Of a stretch of DNA of 64,000 nt, positions 15,144 through 24,314 are shown piece by piece; positions within the stretch are counted from its first letter, which is position 1, and every line of letters begins with the position of its first letter. The stretch covers positions 62,001-126,000 of the forward strand of contig JBPOHS010000018.1 of assembly GCA_052035295.1 (NCBI GenBank), in the 5' to 3' direction. The notes under the pieces are model-generated. The model saw only the letters and a list, made by a program, of their open reading frames with translations. It was not told where the DNA came from and made no database searches. The position numbers and the translations under genes are program-made. Source of the DNA: HdN1 sp052035295 (GTDB lineage: Bacteria > Pseudomonadota > Gammaproteobacteria > Pseudomonadales > Ketobacteraceae).

Positions 15144-17711
15144 CTACTCGATCTGGACAACGCCTCCGACCACTGCTGCAGGTTCATCGCTGGCAACCGA
15201 TGGCATCGCACCGATTTGCAGATCATAATCTGCCGTGATTTCAGTGGCCGGTGCCGGTACGTCAGCCAAATCCAGGCTGGAACAGGCAGACGCCGATTGT
15301 TCCTGCATGAATTGCTCGATATCGAGCGCCTTCACAACGTAACTGCTGTCTTCATCTTCAAGAACAGTGCCGTCTGCGAGGTTGAACAACGGGTAATAAC
15401 GGTTGTCGTCAGCGTCGCCTTCCGCGTTTATATTCTCCATCGGAAAGCCCCAGAGCTGACCTTTACCACCATATTCCAGCAGGAATCTGGCGCCATCCAG
15501 TGAAGAATCCCCTGCACGGTCGTTTTCCGTGGAATGGGTATACGACACCTGGATCGGTTTATCGAAAATGGCTGGATCTCCGGTGCTGTTATCGGTAATG
15601 ACGGTTTGTTTGTCCCAAGGGTTGAATCCCGTGCGCCATTCGTAAAATGCTGGAATATCGCCGTTAAACAAGGCATTGAAAATGGACATATCGTCAATGT
15701 CGGTTTCAGTCACCGGCAATCCTGCACCTTCCGCCACGCTGCGCTCGATCAGCATTCCTGATTGATAGCCATTGCCGAACATGGTGCTTTGCCAATCTTC
15801 GTAACTACCGCTGAGCGTGATAGCACCCGCTGCCGCCGTGTTGCGCACCAACAGGTTGGCGTTATCACCACTCAACGCAAATTCGTAGGAGTAGGGGGTA
15901 ACGGTGGATGACATGCCGAAGGCCTGGTCGTAGCCATTTTCATAGGAATTTGCTTCGTCAGCAGTGAAATCCGATTTCGGGCACTGGTTGTAGCACACGA
16001 GATCCAGTGCAGACAACAGATTGGCCGAGCTGACATATTCCTCGCGGAAAAAGGTAATAACATCTGCTCCGACTTGCCAGCGAACGCTGCCACCCAGCGC
16101 ACGTGAACCGAGGTTTACCGAGTTTTCGAAGTCGGAATAGGGTTCGACTACATCGCTTGCGCAGGCCTCCGCAGTCCTCGTTGCTCCGCACGTCGTGTCA
16201 CTGTTGACGCTGCCGTTATCTTCGTTATGCACTTCGGCGGTCTTGTAAAAACCGTCATTATCGGTGCCGGCAAAATCGAAATATTCGACGAGATAGGAAT
16301 CCCCGTTTTGCCAGTATTCGAATTGGGTGCCAATAACATCGGCAACCCCGATGGTTTCAACTGTTTTCTTGGTCAGGCGGCCATTGATCTGCGTGACTGT
16401 ATACGTTTCCGGTTCTGCGTTGTCGCCATCAGCACCAAAGCGCTGGAGAGTAATGGTGGCGCCATTGAGATCCGCGTCATGATCTTCTGTCCAGAGACCC
16501 CAGTAACCGGCATGACCAAAGGCATCATCGTCGCCGTCGTCATCGCTGTCATAACGGAACGGGAACCCGGAATTCAATTCAACTTCAGCGCCGCTGGTAG
16601 CGTCATAGACACCGTAGCGCCATACCGACTCGCGGAAATCATCACGTGACAGACACTGCGTGGTGTCGGAACCAGCGACTTCATCCAGCTCGCTCGCCTT
16701 ACCGACCAGCACATTGGAGCTGTTATACGCAATGCCATAAGCGTTGAACAATTCGGACATCACCGACTTGAGAATGTCCTTGGATTCCTCACTCAAACCA
16801 CTGATTGTACTTTGTGTGATGCCTGAACCCGTTCCGCCATCTGCAGACGTGAGCACGGCGGCCACCTCGGTGATCTGCGCTGCGCTCAATTCATCCTGGA
16901 TATCTTCCAGTCCACCAGGGCCACCTCCGGGTCCGCCAATTTCATTGCCGAGGCTGTTTTCCATGTAGAAGTTGAAGCCGACATTGGCACCGGATTCCAC
17001 CGTATAAAGCTCGCCGCGTCCAATGGCGGCGTCCATGTCGATTTCTCCGGATTCCGTGCTTGCTTCATCCATCGAAGCAAAAAATCCGAACGACATGTGA
17101 AAATCACCATAAGGTTTTTCATCCGTTGCACCTGATGACACAATGATGTTCAACAGGAGCGCCATGGTTTCCCCGCTCGGTCCCATTGGCATTTCCGGCA
17201 GCCAGGCTTTTATTTGCAGCGGAGATGTATCTGATGCGCGCGATGCGTTGACGATCGCGCGTACATAAGTGGTCGCATTGGCACTGGATTCGCTGTCGCC
17301 ACTGCCGGAGTCCGAGCCTTTCTCGCAAGAATCCTTGTCAATCAAGGCAACGTAATTACCATCGCCAGCCAGTTCTGTTCCTTTTAGCTGACTGATAAAA
17401 CAAAGAATTTCGTTGACGGTTTGTGCCGGTTTAAGTGCTGGATGCCACACATGGTAATGTTGTTCGGCATTGCTGTAATCCGTGCCCGGATCATCGTGGG
17501 CGCGAGCACTGCGGGCTTTCGCCCGGCTTCTGGCTTCATCCGTGTTGGCGCTGATGATGTCGATTTGCTCTGGCATGACCAGCGACGAAGTGTCTGCAGT
17601 AACGCTATCGTCAGTGTCCGAAGAGCCGCCTCCACCTCCGCCCCCACCATTTCCGCAAGCTGACAAAAGGGCTGCCGTGATCGCAGTGGCGAGGATTTTG
17701 CGCACAAACAT
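15144..17711 (-). CDS. Large secreted lipoprotein of unknown function
   Basis: I do not recognise the family. The 855-residue protein starts at an ATG (17711) preceded by GGAGA, with a signal peptide ending in the lipobox LLSACG. Then come a run of eight glycines and an acidic Ser/Asp linker. The mature part is acidic and Cys-containing (DTTCGATRTAEAC, DLVCYNQCPKSDF, SACSSLDLAD), with features such as GHAGYWGLWTEDHDADLNG and RWQVGADVITFF that suggest a beta-rich extracellular domain. In-frame codons upstream to 17819 lack support. It lies upstream of the GH31 lipoprotein on the same strand (118-base gap). The two form an insertion between gph and trpE and may work together at the cell surface; that is inference. 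Confidence 0.8.
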   Translation of the reverse strand: MFVRKILATAITAALLSACGNGGGGGGGGSSDTDDSVTADTSSLVMPEQIDIISANTDEARSRAKARSARAHDDPGTDYSNAEQHYHVWHPALKPAQTVNEILCFISQLKGTELAGDGNYVALIDKDSCEKGSDSGSGDSESSANATTYVRAIVNASRASDTSPLQIKAWLPEMPMGPSGETMALLLNIIVSSGATDEKPYGDFHMSFGFFASMDEASTESGEIDMDAAIGRGELYTVESGANVGFNFYMENSLGNEIGGPGGGPGGLEDIQDELSAAQITEVAAVLTSADGGTGSGITQSTISGLSEESKDILKSVMSELFNAYGIAYNSSNVLVGKASELDEVAGSDTTQCLSRDDFRESVWRYGVYDATSGAEVELNSGFPFRYDSDDDGDDDAFGHAGYWGLWTEDHDADLNGATITLQRFGADGDNAEPETYTVTQINGRLTKKTVETIGVADVIGTQFEYWQNGDSYLVEYFDFAGTDNDGFYKTAEVHNEDNGSVNSDTTCGATRTAEACASDVVEPYSDFENSVNLGSRALGGSVRWQVGADVITFFREEYVSSANLLSALDLVCYNQCPKSDFTADEANSYENGYDQAFGMSSTVTPYSYEFALSGDNANLLVRNTAAAGAITLSGSYEDWQSTMFGNGYQSGMLIERSVAEGAGLPVTETDIDDMSIFNALFNGDIPAFYEWRTGFNPWDKQTVITDNSTGDPAIFDKPIQVSYTHSTENDRAGDSSLDGARFLLEYGGKGQLWGFPMENINAEGDADDNRYYPLFNLADGTVLEDEDSSYVVKALDIEQFMQEQSASACSSLDLADVPAPATEITADYDLQIGAMPSVASDEPAAVVGGVVQIE

Positions 17712-18327
17712 GACGATGTCTCCGGAAAAGCAATAAATACGCGAAGCCATGTCTGTTCTGGGCGTGCAGAAAAATGCGTTCAGGCCAACAGCATCGAAAG
17801 ATAATCGATATGGCTTCAATCACCGATACGCAATGTGTTTGCGTGTCGAGATTTAAATATAGACGTGAGCAAAATGCGCATCCGGGAAATCCCCCTGCTC
17901 TTTATACTGTTTTGTTTTCAGCGCGGGCGTTTTTATCTGGGCGACGCTGCGAGACAGGCGCGTCCCTTCCGGGAGGGGGCAGCCCTGATGCGGGAAAGCC
18001 TGGCGTTCCGCGACCCACTGCGAGGCCTGCACGGGTTCTGCGGGCCAGGCCACTGGCATCGATGCCGGAATTGGTGTAACTTGAGGGTGTCTGCCACCAC
18101 GCCGATCGCGGCGGGGGGTGTTCCAATGACGAGATCATAAGCCCGAGACCATGCTCCGCTTGACTCCTTCAAACAAAGGGATGGCTTCAGCCCCGCTGTT
18201 CCAAGCCGCTCCTGCACGATGGCGCGTTTAGCGCACATCTTTCTGCTTGCGCCTGCGCGCGCATCGCTTCTTTGTCCAATTTGCTTATATTCCGATTACG
18301 GGCATTAGCCCGCACAGGACGTTGAAC
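17712..18327. other. Gene-free 616-bp region upstream of trpE
   Basis: No convincing coding sequence was found; overlapping open frames on both strands look like chance. The region must hold the lipoprotein promoter (minus) and the trpE promoter (plus). A short hairpin CGGGC-ATTA-GCCCG (18298-18311) lies just ahead of the trpE ribosome-binding site. I found no clear Trp-rich leader peptide with a following terminator, although attenuation of trpE is known in Pseudomonas putida. Confidence 0.5.
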
Positions 18328-19845
18328 ATGTCACCTGAACAGTATGCCGCGCTCGTCGCCGAGGGCTACACCCATATCCCCGTGATGCGGGAGGTGTTTG
18401 CCGATCTTGAAACGCCGCTGAGTACCTATCTCAAACTGGCGGATGCGCCGTATTCCTATTTTCTCGAGTCTGTTCAGGGCGGTGAGAAGTGGGGTCGGTA
18501 CTCCATCATCGGCTTGCCCTGCCGGACACTGCTGCGGGTGCTTGATCGTGACATCACCATCAGCCGTGACGGACACCCCTTGGAAACAGTGCGTGCCCAG
18601 GATCCGTTGCAGTTCGTGCAGGAATTCAAGGCCCGGTTCCGCGTTCCCGAGGTGCCCGGTTTGCCGCGATTCAACGGTGGTCTGGTCGGGTATTTCGGTT
18701 ATGACATCGTACGTTATATCGAGAAACGTCTGGATCAGGCGGCCAGGCCGGATCCGGTCGGCACACCCGACATCATGCTGATGCTGTCCGAAGACGTGGT
18801 GGTGTTCGATAACCTGCGGGCCACCTTGTTCATTATCTGTCATGCGGATGCAGCCGATGCCAACGGTCTCGCCAACGCCAATGCACGCATCGACGGAATT
18901 GTGGCGCGCTTGCAGCAACCCCTGCAGCCGCCCTCGCTTGCACCGGGCAATCCCGTGAACGAAAGTGATTTCCGTTCGGGATTCGCCAAACCCGATTTCG
19001 AAAAGGCCATCGCATCCATCAAGGAATATGTACTGGCGGGCGACATCATGCAGGTGGTGATATCGCAACGCATGACTCTGCCGTTCGCCACCGATCCCAT
19101 GCGTTTGTACCGGGCGTTGCGTTCACTCAATCCTTCCCCCTACATGTATTTTTTCAACATGGGGGATTTCCATATCGTGGGCTCGTCGCCTGAAATACTG
19201 GCGCGCCTCGATCACGGCACCGTCACCGTACGCCCCATCGCTGGCACTCGTCGCCGTGGCCGCACCCCGGAAGAAGATCTGGCGATGGAAACAGAGCTAC
19301 TGCAGGATCCCAAGGAAATCGCAGAGCATCTCATGCTCATCGATCTTGGCCGCAACGATGTCGGACGCATTGCGCCCATCGGTAGCGTCAAGGTTACCGA
19401 ACAAATGATGATCGAGCGCTATTCCCACGTCATGCATATCGTGTCCAACGTTGAAGGTAAGCTGCTTCCCGGGCGCGACGCGATCGATGTCCTGCGGGCG
19501 GTGTTCCCTGCCGGTACCCTCAGTGGCGCGCCGAAAATCCGCGCGATGGAAATCATTCACGACCTGGAACCGGTCAAGCGTGGCATCTACGGTGGCGCGG
19601 TCGGTTATCTGGCATGGAACGGCGACATGGACACGGCCATTGCGATTCGTACTGCCGTCATCAAGAACGGACAATTGCACATTCAGGCCGGTGCGGGTGT
19701 TGTTGCCGACTCGGTGCCCGCACTCGAATGGATGGAAACGCAAAACAAGGCACGCGCCATTTTCCGGGCTGCTGCCATTGCCGCCAACGGTTTGAATCCC
19801 GCTGCCCCATCCAACGCCGGTAAAGAGTCAGGAGCGACCCCATGA
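18328..19845 (+). CDS. trpE: Anthranilate synthase component I
   Basis: TrpE converts chorismate to anthranilate with ammonia supplied by TrpG, the first committed step of tryptophan synthesis. The 505-residue protein has the N-terminal feedback-site region (ESVQGGEKWGRYSIIGL) and the catalytic domain with MYFFNMGDFHIVGSSPE, PIAGTRRRGRTPEED, LIDLGRNDVGRI, FPAGTLSGAPKIRAMEII and QAGAGVVADS. The ATG at 18328 follows AGGAC; codons further upstream are non-homologous. It overlaps trpG by four bases (19842-19845), so the two subunits are coupled. In P. aeruginosa the two genes are separated by a pyocin locus; here they are joined. Confidence 0.98.
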   Translation: MSPEQYAALVAEGYTHIPVMREVFADLETPLSTYLKLADAPYSYFLESVQGGEKWGRYSIIGLPCRTLLRVLDRDITISRDGHPLETVRAQDPLQFVQEFKARFRVPEVPGLPRFNGGLVGYFGYDIVRYIEKRLDQAARPDPVGTPDIMLMLSEDVVVFDNLRATLFIICHADAADANGLANANARIDGIVARLQQPLQPPSLAPGNPVNESDFRSGFAKPDFEKAIASIKEYVLAGDIMQVVISQRMTLPFATDPMRLYRALRSLNPSPYMYFFNMGDFHIVGSSPEILARLDHGTVTVRPIAGTRRRGRTPEEDLAMETELLQDPKEIAEHLMLIDLGRNDVGRIAPIGSVKVTEQMMIERYSHVMHIVSNVEGKLLPGRDAIDVLRAVFPAGTLSGAPKIRAMEIIHDLEPVKRGIYGGAVGYLAWNGDMDTAIAIRTAVIKNGQLHIQAGAGVVADSVPALEWMETQNKARAIFRAAAIAANGLNPAAPSNAGKESGATP

Positions 19846-20423
19846 TAGTAATGATCGACAACTACGACTCGTTTACCTACAACGTCGTTCAGTATCTGGG
19901 CGAGTTGGGCGCCGATGTGCGCGTCTATCGTAACGACGAGATTACAGTGGCCGAGCTGGCGCGCATGAAACCGGAGAAAATAGTGATTTCTCCTGGCCCC
20001 TGCACACCCAATGAAGCCGGCATTTCGCTGGAAACCATTCGTCATTTTGCCGGCAAGGTTCCCTTGCTGGGGGTGTGTCTCGGGCATCAGGCCATTGGCC
20101 AGGTGTTCGGTGGTAACGTGGTGCGTGCAGGGCAGGTCATGCATGGCAAGATCTCCCCGGTGTATCACGCCGGGCAGGGTATGTTCCGTGGCTTGAAGAA
20201 CCCCTTCAATGCCACTCGCTATCACTCGCTGGTGGTGGAACGTCAATCCTTACCCGATTGCCTGGAAATCACGGCATGGACAGAAACCCAGGAGGGGTCT
20301 ATCGAATACATCATGGGCCTGCGTCACAAGCAGTTTCCCATTGAGGGGGTGCAATTCCATCCGGAATCCATTTTGACCGAGCATGGCCATGACATGCTGC
20401 GCAACTTTCTCGAAGCATATTGA
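19842..20423 (+). CDS. trpG: Anthranilate synthase component II (glutamine amidotransferase)
   Basis: TrpG is the class-I glutaminase subunit that channels ammonia to TrpE. It has 193 residues with SPGPCTPNEAG, the nucleophile Cys79 in GVCLGHQAIGQ, and the His/Glu pair in GVQFHPESIL. Some TrpG proteins also serve PabB; the position directly after trpE favours a role in tryptophan synthesis. About 196 bases separate it from trpD, and a separate promoter is predicted there. Confidence 0.97.
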   Translation: MIVMIDNYDSFTYNVVQYLGELGADVRVYRNDEITVAELARMKPEKIVISPGPCTPNEAGISLETIRHFAGKVPLLGVCLGHQAIGQVFGGNVVRAGQVMHGKISPVYHAGQGMFRGLKNPFNATRYHSLVVERQSLPDCLEITAWTETQEGSIEYIMGLRHKQFPIEGVQFHPESILTEHGHDMLRNFLEAY

Positions 20424-20555
20424 AACGCGTGTTGCCCGCCCTCGCGGGTTCCGGCAGTCAGTGAGGACGCAAGGTTTTCACAGGCTGCTGGTGTTTCGGG
20501 CGTGGAGTTGCACTGGCGCGATCGGCGCACGAAGCCCCGCCGTTGCGGGTCCGTT

Positions 20556-20585
20556 TTGAGGCGCCAATTCCCCCTGTGTTACACT
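20556..20585 (+). promoter_or_regulatory. Predicted sigma-70 promoter for trpDC
   Basis: TTGAGG at 20556-20561, an 18-bp spacer, then TACACT at 20580-20585, ending 34 bases before the trpD ATG. This suggests trpDC can be transcribed independently of trpEG. Confidence 0.55.
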
Positions 20586-20619
20586 CGCCCACTTTCCGTC
20601 CCCTCATGAGAGAAACTCG

Positions 20620-21660
20620 ATGGATCTGCAATCCGCCCTGCGTCGCATCGTCGACGGCCACTCCCTCAGCGAAGAAGAAATGCGCACCACCATGCAGTTG
20701 ATCATGACCGGTCAGGCCACTCAGGCACAGATTGGCGGGTTCCTCATGGGCTTGCGGATGAAAGGCGAGACGGTCGATGAAATCACCGGCGCCGCGAGGG
20801 TCATGCGCGAATTGGCCACGCCGGTACAGCTGGAAGTTCCATACCTGGTGGACACCTGTGGCACGGGTGGTGATGGCGCCAATACGTTCAATATTTCCAC
20901 GACGGCCGCGTTTGTCGTGGCAGCCGCCGGCGGCCACGTGGCGAAACACGGCAATCGCGCCGTGTCCAGCGCCAGCGGCAGTGCCGATGTGCTCGAAAAA
21001 GCCGGTGTTCGGCTGGAACTGACACCCGAACAGGTCGCGCGTTGCGTCAAGCATCTGGGCGTGGGTTTCATGTTTGCGCCAATGCACCACAGCGCCATGA
21101 AGCATACCGCCCTGCCACGTCGGGAAATGGGCATTCGTACCCTGTTCAACCTGCTCGGCCCCCTGACCAATCCAGCGGGAGCCAAGCGACAGGTGATGGG
21201 CGTGTTTGATCGCCGCTGGCTGCGACCGCTTGCCGAAGTGCTGCAGCGTTTGGGCAGCGAGCACGTGATGATCGTGCATGCCGCCGACCGGCTCGACGAG
21301 ATCAGTATCCAGGGTGAGACTCATGTTGCCGAACTGAAAGACGGCAGCATTCGCGAATACAGCATCACGCCCGAGCAATTCGGCCTGACCCGTGCGCCCC
21401 TGACCGCGATAGCCGCACCGTCGGTCGAGGCCAGTCTGGCGATCGTCAAGGCGGTACTGGCGAAGGAAGCAGGCCCTGCGCGTGATATCGTCGCGTTGAA
21501 TGCCGGTGCAGCCATTTACGTCGCCGGGCTCGCTACCAGTCTCGAGAATGGCGTCAAAATGGCTTTTGATGCGATTGATAGTGGTTTGGCCGGCGAAAAA
21601 CTCAAGGATCTGTCCAGCTTCACGGCCGTCTGTGCCAGCGAAAACCAGGCGGAGGGCTGA
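20620..21660 (+). CDS. trpD: Anthranilate phosphoribosyltransferase
   Basis: TrpD transfers the phosphoribosyl group from PRPP to anthranilate. The 346-residue protein has the family motifs in order: GQATQAQIGGFLMGLRMKGE, the PRPP-binding DTCGTGGDGANTFNIST, VAKHGNRAVSSASGSADVLE, the anthranilate-site FMFAPMHHSAMKH and LFNLLGPLTNPA. The start at 20620 (MDLQSALRRIVDG) has GAGAGA upstream. It ends three bases before trpC, so the two form an operon. Confidence 0.98.
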   Translation: MDLQSALRRIVDGHSLSEEEMRTTMQLIMTGQATQAQIGGFLMGLRMKGETVDEITGAARVMRELATPVQLEVPYLVDTCGTGGDGANTFNISTTAAFVVAAAGGHVAKHGNRAVSSASGSADVLEKAGVRLELTPEQVARCVKHLGVGFMFAPMHHSAMKHTALPRREMGIRTLFNLLGPLTNPAGAKRQVMGVFDRRWLRPLAEVLQRLGSEHVMIVHAADRLDEISIQGETHVAELKDGSIREYSITPEQFGLTRAPLTAIAAPSVEASLAIVKAVLAKEAGPARDIVALNAGAAIYVAGLATSLENGVKMAFDAIDSGLAGEKLKDLSSFTAVCASENQAEG

Positions 21661-21663
21661 ACC

Positions 21664-22461
21664 ATGCAGGACACGCCAACGATTCTCCGTAACATCATTG
21701 CCCGCAAGCACGAAGAAGTGGCCGAACGACGCGCGCACATTTCCGAAGCCGGACTCCTCGCGCAAGCCGGGCAGGCAGATGCCCCCCGTGGTTTCACTGA
21801 AGCCATTCGTCAGCGTGTCGAGCGCAATGAGCCCGCCGTCATCGCCGAAATCAAGAAGGCGTCCCCCAGTAAGGGCGTTATTCGCGAGCATTTCGTTCCT
21901 GCCGAGATAGCCCGCAGCTACGAACAGGGCGGCGCTGCCTGCCTGAGCGTGCTGACAGACAAGGATTTTTTTCAGGGTGATGAAGCCTACCTGCAGCAGG
22001 CGCGCGCGGCCTGTAGCTTGCCCGTTATCCGCAAGGATTTTCTGGTGGACACCTACCAGATCGTGGAAGCGCGCGCGATCGGTGCCGACTGCGTGCTGCT
22101 GATTGCCGCCTCGCTGCAGGACACACAAATGCAGGAGTTGGCCGCGTGTGCCGCGAGCCTCGGCATGGATGTGCTGGTGGAAGTGCATGATCGCAGCGAG
22201 CTGGAACGGGCCTTGAAACTGCCGACCCGCTTGCTGGGTATCAATAACCGCAACCTGCATACCTTCGACGTAACGCTCGAAACGACCTATGGGTTGTTGG
22301 CCGACATTCCAGACGATCGTATCGTGGTCACGGAAAGCGGTATCTTCACGCGAGAAGACGTTGCGGGCATGCGCGGCCGGGGCGTACACAGTTTTCTGGT
22401 CGGTGAGGCCTTCATGCGCGCCGACGATCCGGGTAGCGAATTGCGCCGCCTGTTTTTCTGA
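21664..22461 (+). CDS. trpC: Indole-3-glycerol phosphate synthase
   Basis: TrpC closes the indole ring from CdRP. The 265-residue TIM barrel has the catalytic lysine in AEIKKASPSKG, then LSVLTDKDFFQG, the second lysine in VIRKDFLVD, and LGINNRNLHTFDV, VTESGIF and FLVGEAFMRADDPG. It is monofunctional, with no TrpF domain. A strong hairpin follows about 16 bases after the stop and separates it from the convergent crp gene. Confidence 0.98.
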   Translation: MQDTPTILRNIIARKHEEVAERRAHISEAGLLAQAGQADAPRGFTEAIRQRVERNEPAVIAEIKKASPSKGVIREHFVPAEIARSYEQGGAACLSVLTDKDFFQGDEAYLQQARAACSLPVIRKDFLVDTYQIVEARAIGADCVLLIAASLQDTQMQELAACAASLGMDVLVEVHDRSELERALKLPTRLLGINNRNLHTFDVTLETTYGLLADIPDDRIVVTESGIFTREDVAGMRGRGVHSFLVGEAFMRADDPGSELRRLFF

Positions 22462-22477
22462 GATTGGTCCTAAAACA

Positions 22478-22504
22478 CAGAAGGGCTGCGCAGCAGCCCT
22501 TCTG
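22478..22504. terminator. Perfect 12-bp-arm hairpin between trpC and crp
   Basis: CAGAAGGGCTGC and GCAGCCCTTCTG flank a three-base loop. A T-rich tract (TGTTTTA) follows only in the minus direction, so it should terminate crp best; it may also protect the trpDC message. Confidence 0.8.
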
Positions 22505-22557
22505 GTAGGCGCACCCGGCGGGCGCGCATGTTTCTGGCGTTGGTCTGGCGTCAGCGC

Positions 22558-23193
22558 CTAGCGGGTTCCGTAGACCACCATGGTCTTGCCTTTCACTTTC
22601 ACCAGCCCCTGATCTTCCAGGTTCTTGAGAACGCGACCGACCATTTCACGTGAACAACCGACGATGCGCCCGATTTCCTGGCGGGTAATCTTGATCTGCA
22701 TGCCGTCGGGATGCGTCATGGCTTCGGGTTGTTTGCAGAGATCGATCAGGGTGCGGGCGACACGCCCGGTCACATCCAGGAATGCCAGGTCTCCCACCTT
22801 GCGGGTGGTCGCCCGCAAACGGCCGGCCACCTGGGCGCTCACGGCAAACAACACGTCGGCATCTTCCTTGGCGACCGTCTTGAATTTGGCGTAACTGATC
22901 TCCGCCACTTCGCATTCGGTTTTGGCCTTGATCCAGGCGCTGCGGGCTGCCTTCTGGTCGAACAATCCCATCTCGCCGAAAAAGTCACCCTCATTGAGAT
23001 AAGCCATGATCATCTCGCGACCTTCATCATCTTCGATGATGACCGTTACCGTGCCCTTGATGATGTAATACAGCGCATCGGATTGATCGCCCGCGTAAAT
23101 GATGGTGCTTTTCGCCGGATACTTGCGGCGGTGGCAATGGCTGAGGAACTTGTCAACGTCGTGAATAAGGCTGTGGGGTTTTGTAATAGTCAT
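22558..23193 (-). CDS. crp: cAMP receptor protein, Crp/Vfr type
   Basis: A global cAMP-responsive transcription factor; the genomic position trpC / crp / osmC-like / speD is that of P. aeruginosa vfr. The 211-residue protein has a cyclic-nucleotide-binding domain (IIKGTVTVIIEDDEGREM, YLNEGDFFGEMGLF, then ARSAWIKAKTECEVAE), a dimer helix and a C-terminal helix-turn-helix (TRQEIGRIVGCSREMVGRVLKNLEDQ). The ATG at 23193 gives MTITKPHS; longer in-frame sequence upstream lacks support. A candidate -10 (TATACT on the minus strand) lies at 23243-23238, and an imperfect inverted repeat lies just beyond it. Confidence 0.96.
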   Translation of the reverse strand: MTITKPHSLIHDVDKFLSHCHRRKYPAKSTIIYAGDQSDALYYIIKGTVTVIIEDDEGREMIMAYLNEGDFFGEMGLFDQKAARSAWIKAKTECEVAEISYAKFKTVAKEDADVLFAVSAQVAGRLRATTRKVGDLAFLDVTGRVARTLIDLCKQPEAMTHPDGMQIKITRQEIGRIVGCSREMVGRVLKNLEDQGLVKVKGKTMVVYGTR

Positions 23194-23254
23194 TCTGTGG
23201 CCTATTGGGGATGTGGCTAACAAGCAAGAATTTGTTAAGTATAGAAGGAGTGTT

Positions 23255-23287
23255 CGCAAATTGACCGGAAAACCGCAGTCAATTGCG
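23255..23287. repeat. Imperfect inverted repeat upstream of crp
   Basis: CGCAAATTGAC (23255-23265) and GTCAATTGCG (23278-23287) are reverse complements apart from one extra A. They flank 12 bases and sit just upstream of the candidate crp -10. This could be an operator for autoregulation or for another regulator. Confidence 0.6.
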
Positions 23288-23605
23288 TCGATACTGCTCG
23301 CTCCTCGTCAGCGTCCCGACATCGGGGGGTATTATGGCCCGAATCCTCGGGAGTGGCTACAACACCATCGGCCCCCCGGTAAGGCCGTGTGTAGGCTTTT
23401 TGTATCTTACCCAAAAAGCGTTGCCAAACAGAAGGCTGCATGACGTTGCTGCAGTGGTTTCCCAGGTTGCCGGGTGCCCGATCTTCCGGCACCTCTACAA
23501 GCCTTGAATCCCTTGATTTCTGGTGCCCGTACAGGGGGTAAGTTTTTTGCACACTCGCCATAAAGTTTGTGTTATCTTGCGCGCCTTACGAGGGTAGGGG
23601 GCAGA
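23288..23605. other. Intergenic region between divergent crp and osmC-like genes
   Basis: No gene was found. AT-rich sequence near 23545-23580 just before the OsmC-like gene (TTGCAC, then TTATCTT) may contain its promoter, although the spacing is long. Confidence 0.4.
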
Positions 23606-24025
23606 ATGAAAGCGAAAGTCCGCTGGGCGGGTGAAGTCAAATTCGAGCTTGAATCAGAAACCGGCCATACGATTACGGTTGACGGCCCGCCAGACATGGG
23701 CGGCAAAAACCTCGGGCCGCGTCCGATGGAACTGATTCTGATGGGCGTTGGCGCATGCTCGTCAATCGACGTCGTCCATATCCTCAAGAAAGCACGCCAG
23801 GACGTCAGCGGTTGCGAGTGCGAACTGCAGGCCGAGCGTGTTGATGATGTCCCTGCAGTGTTCAAGAACATCCACCTGCACTTCATCGTGACGGGCAAGG
23901 GCCTGAAAGAAAATCAGGTCAAACGTGCAGTCGAGTTGTCTGCCGAGAAGTATTGTTCGGCATCGATCATGTTGTCGCGTGGTGGCGTGAGTGTCAGCCA
24001 CGGCTACGAAATTCTTGAGGCTTGA
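23606..24025 (+). CDS. OsmC/Ohr-superfamily protein
   Basis: A 139-residue protein of the OsmC superfamily, many members of which are thiol-dependent peroxidases. Visible are GPPDMGGKNLGPRPMELILMGVGACSSIDVVHILKKAR with the first conserved cysteine, and AVELSAEKYCSASIMLS with the second. The ATG at 23606 follows a purine-rich AGGGGGC; a start 13 codons earlier lacks a site. In Pseudomonas the equivalent gene lies between vfr and speD, as here. The physiological substrate is unknown. Confidence 0.9.
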   Translation: MKAKVRWAGEVKFELESETGHTITVDGPPDMGGKNLGPRPMELILMGVGACSSIDVVHILKKARQDVSGCECELQAERVDDVPAVFKNIHLHFIVTGKGLKENQVKRAVELSAEKYCSASIMLSRGGVSVSHGYEILEA

Positions 24026-24314
24026 TGCCGTCTGCAGGCGTGTCTGCGGTGAGGTTTGATAGCCTTGCCTGTTCGTGTCAGGCGCTTGCAACATAATTCT
24101 GTCACCTGACTGTGACAATCTGATAAATGTCGTGTATTCCGTGCTGGGGTACAGGGCATTTTTGCTGTCTTGATTCCGTTGGGGCTGTGAGTGAGGTGAG
24201 CATCATCTCTGTCATGGGTCAGCGGTGTCATAAACCCTGGCCATTCAGGCCGGATCTGGTCGGCGCGAGCCATCTTGGGGAGTCCTACGTTCTTTCAGGA
24301 GTGACTGCGGAGCA

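Noticed and set aside
17628..17660. Phase-variable repeat at the polyglycine tract of the large lipoprotein
   Set aside because: Codons are mixed (GGT/GGG/GGC/GGA), so it is not a pure simple-sequence repeat prone to slippage.
17835..18238. Open frames, including a Trp-containing one, upstream of trpE as a trp leader peptide
   Set aside because: The Trp codons are scattered, the frame is long, and no terminator/antiterminator pair follows; I cannot support attenuation here.
19842..19845. Pyocin-type insertion between trpE and trpG as in P. aeruginosa
   Set aside because: trpE and trpG overlap by four bases, so nothing is inserted.
20458..22389. A 643-codon open frame on the minus strand opposite trpD/trpC
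   Set aside because: Shadow of two certain plus-strand genes; no family features, no ribosome-binding site; a result of strong codon bias at this GC content.
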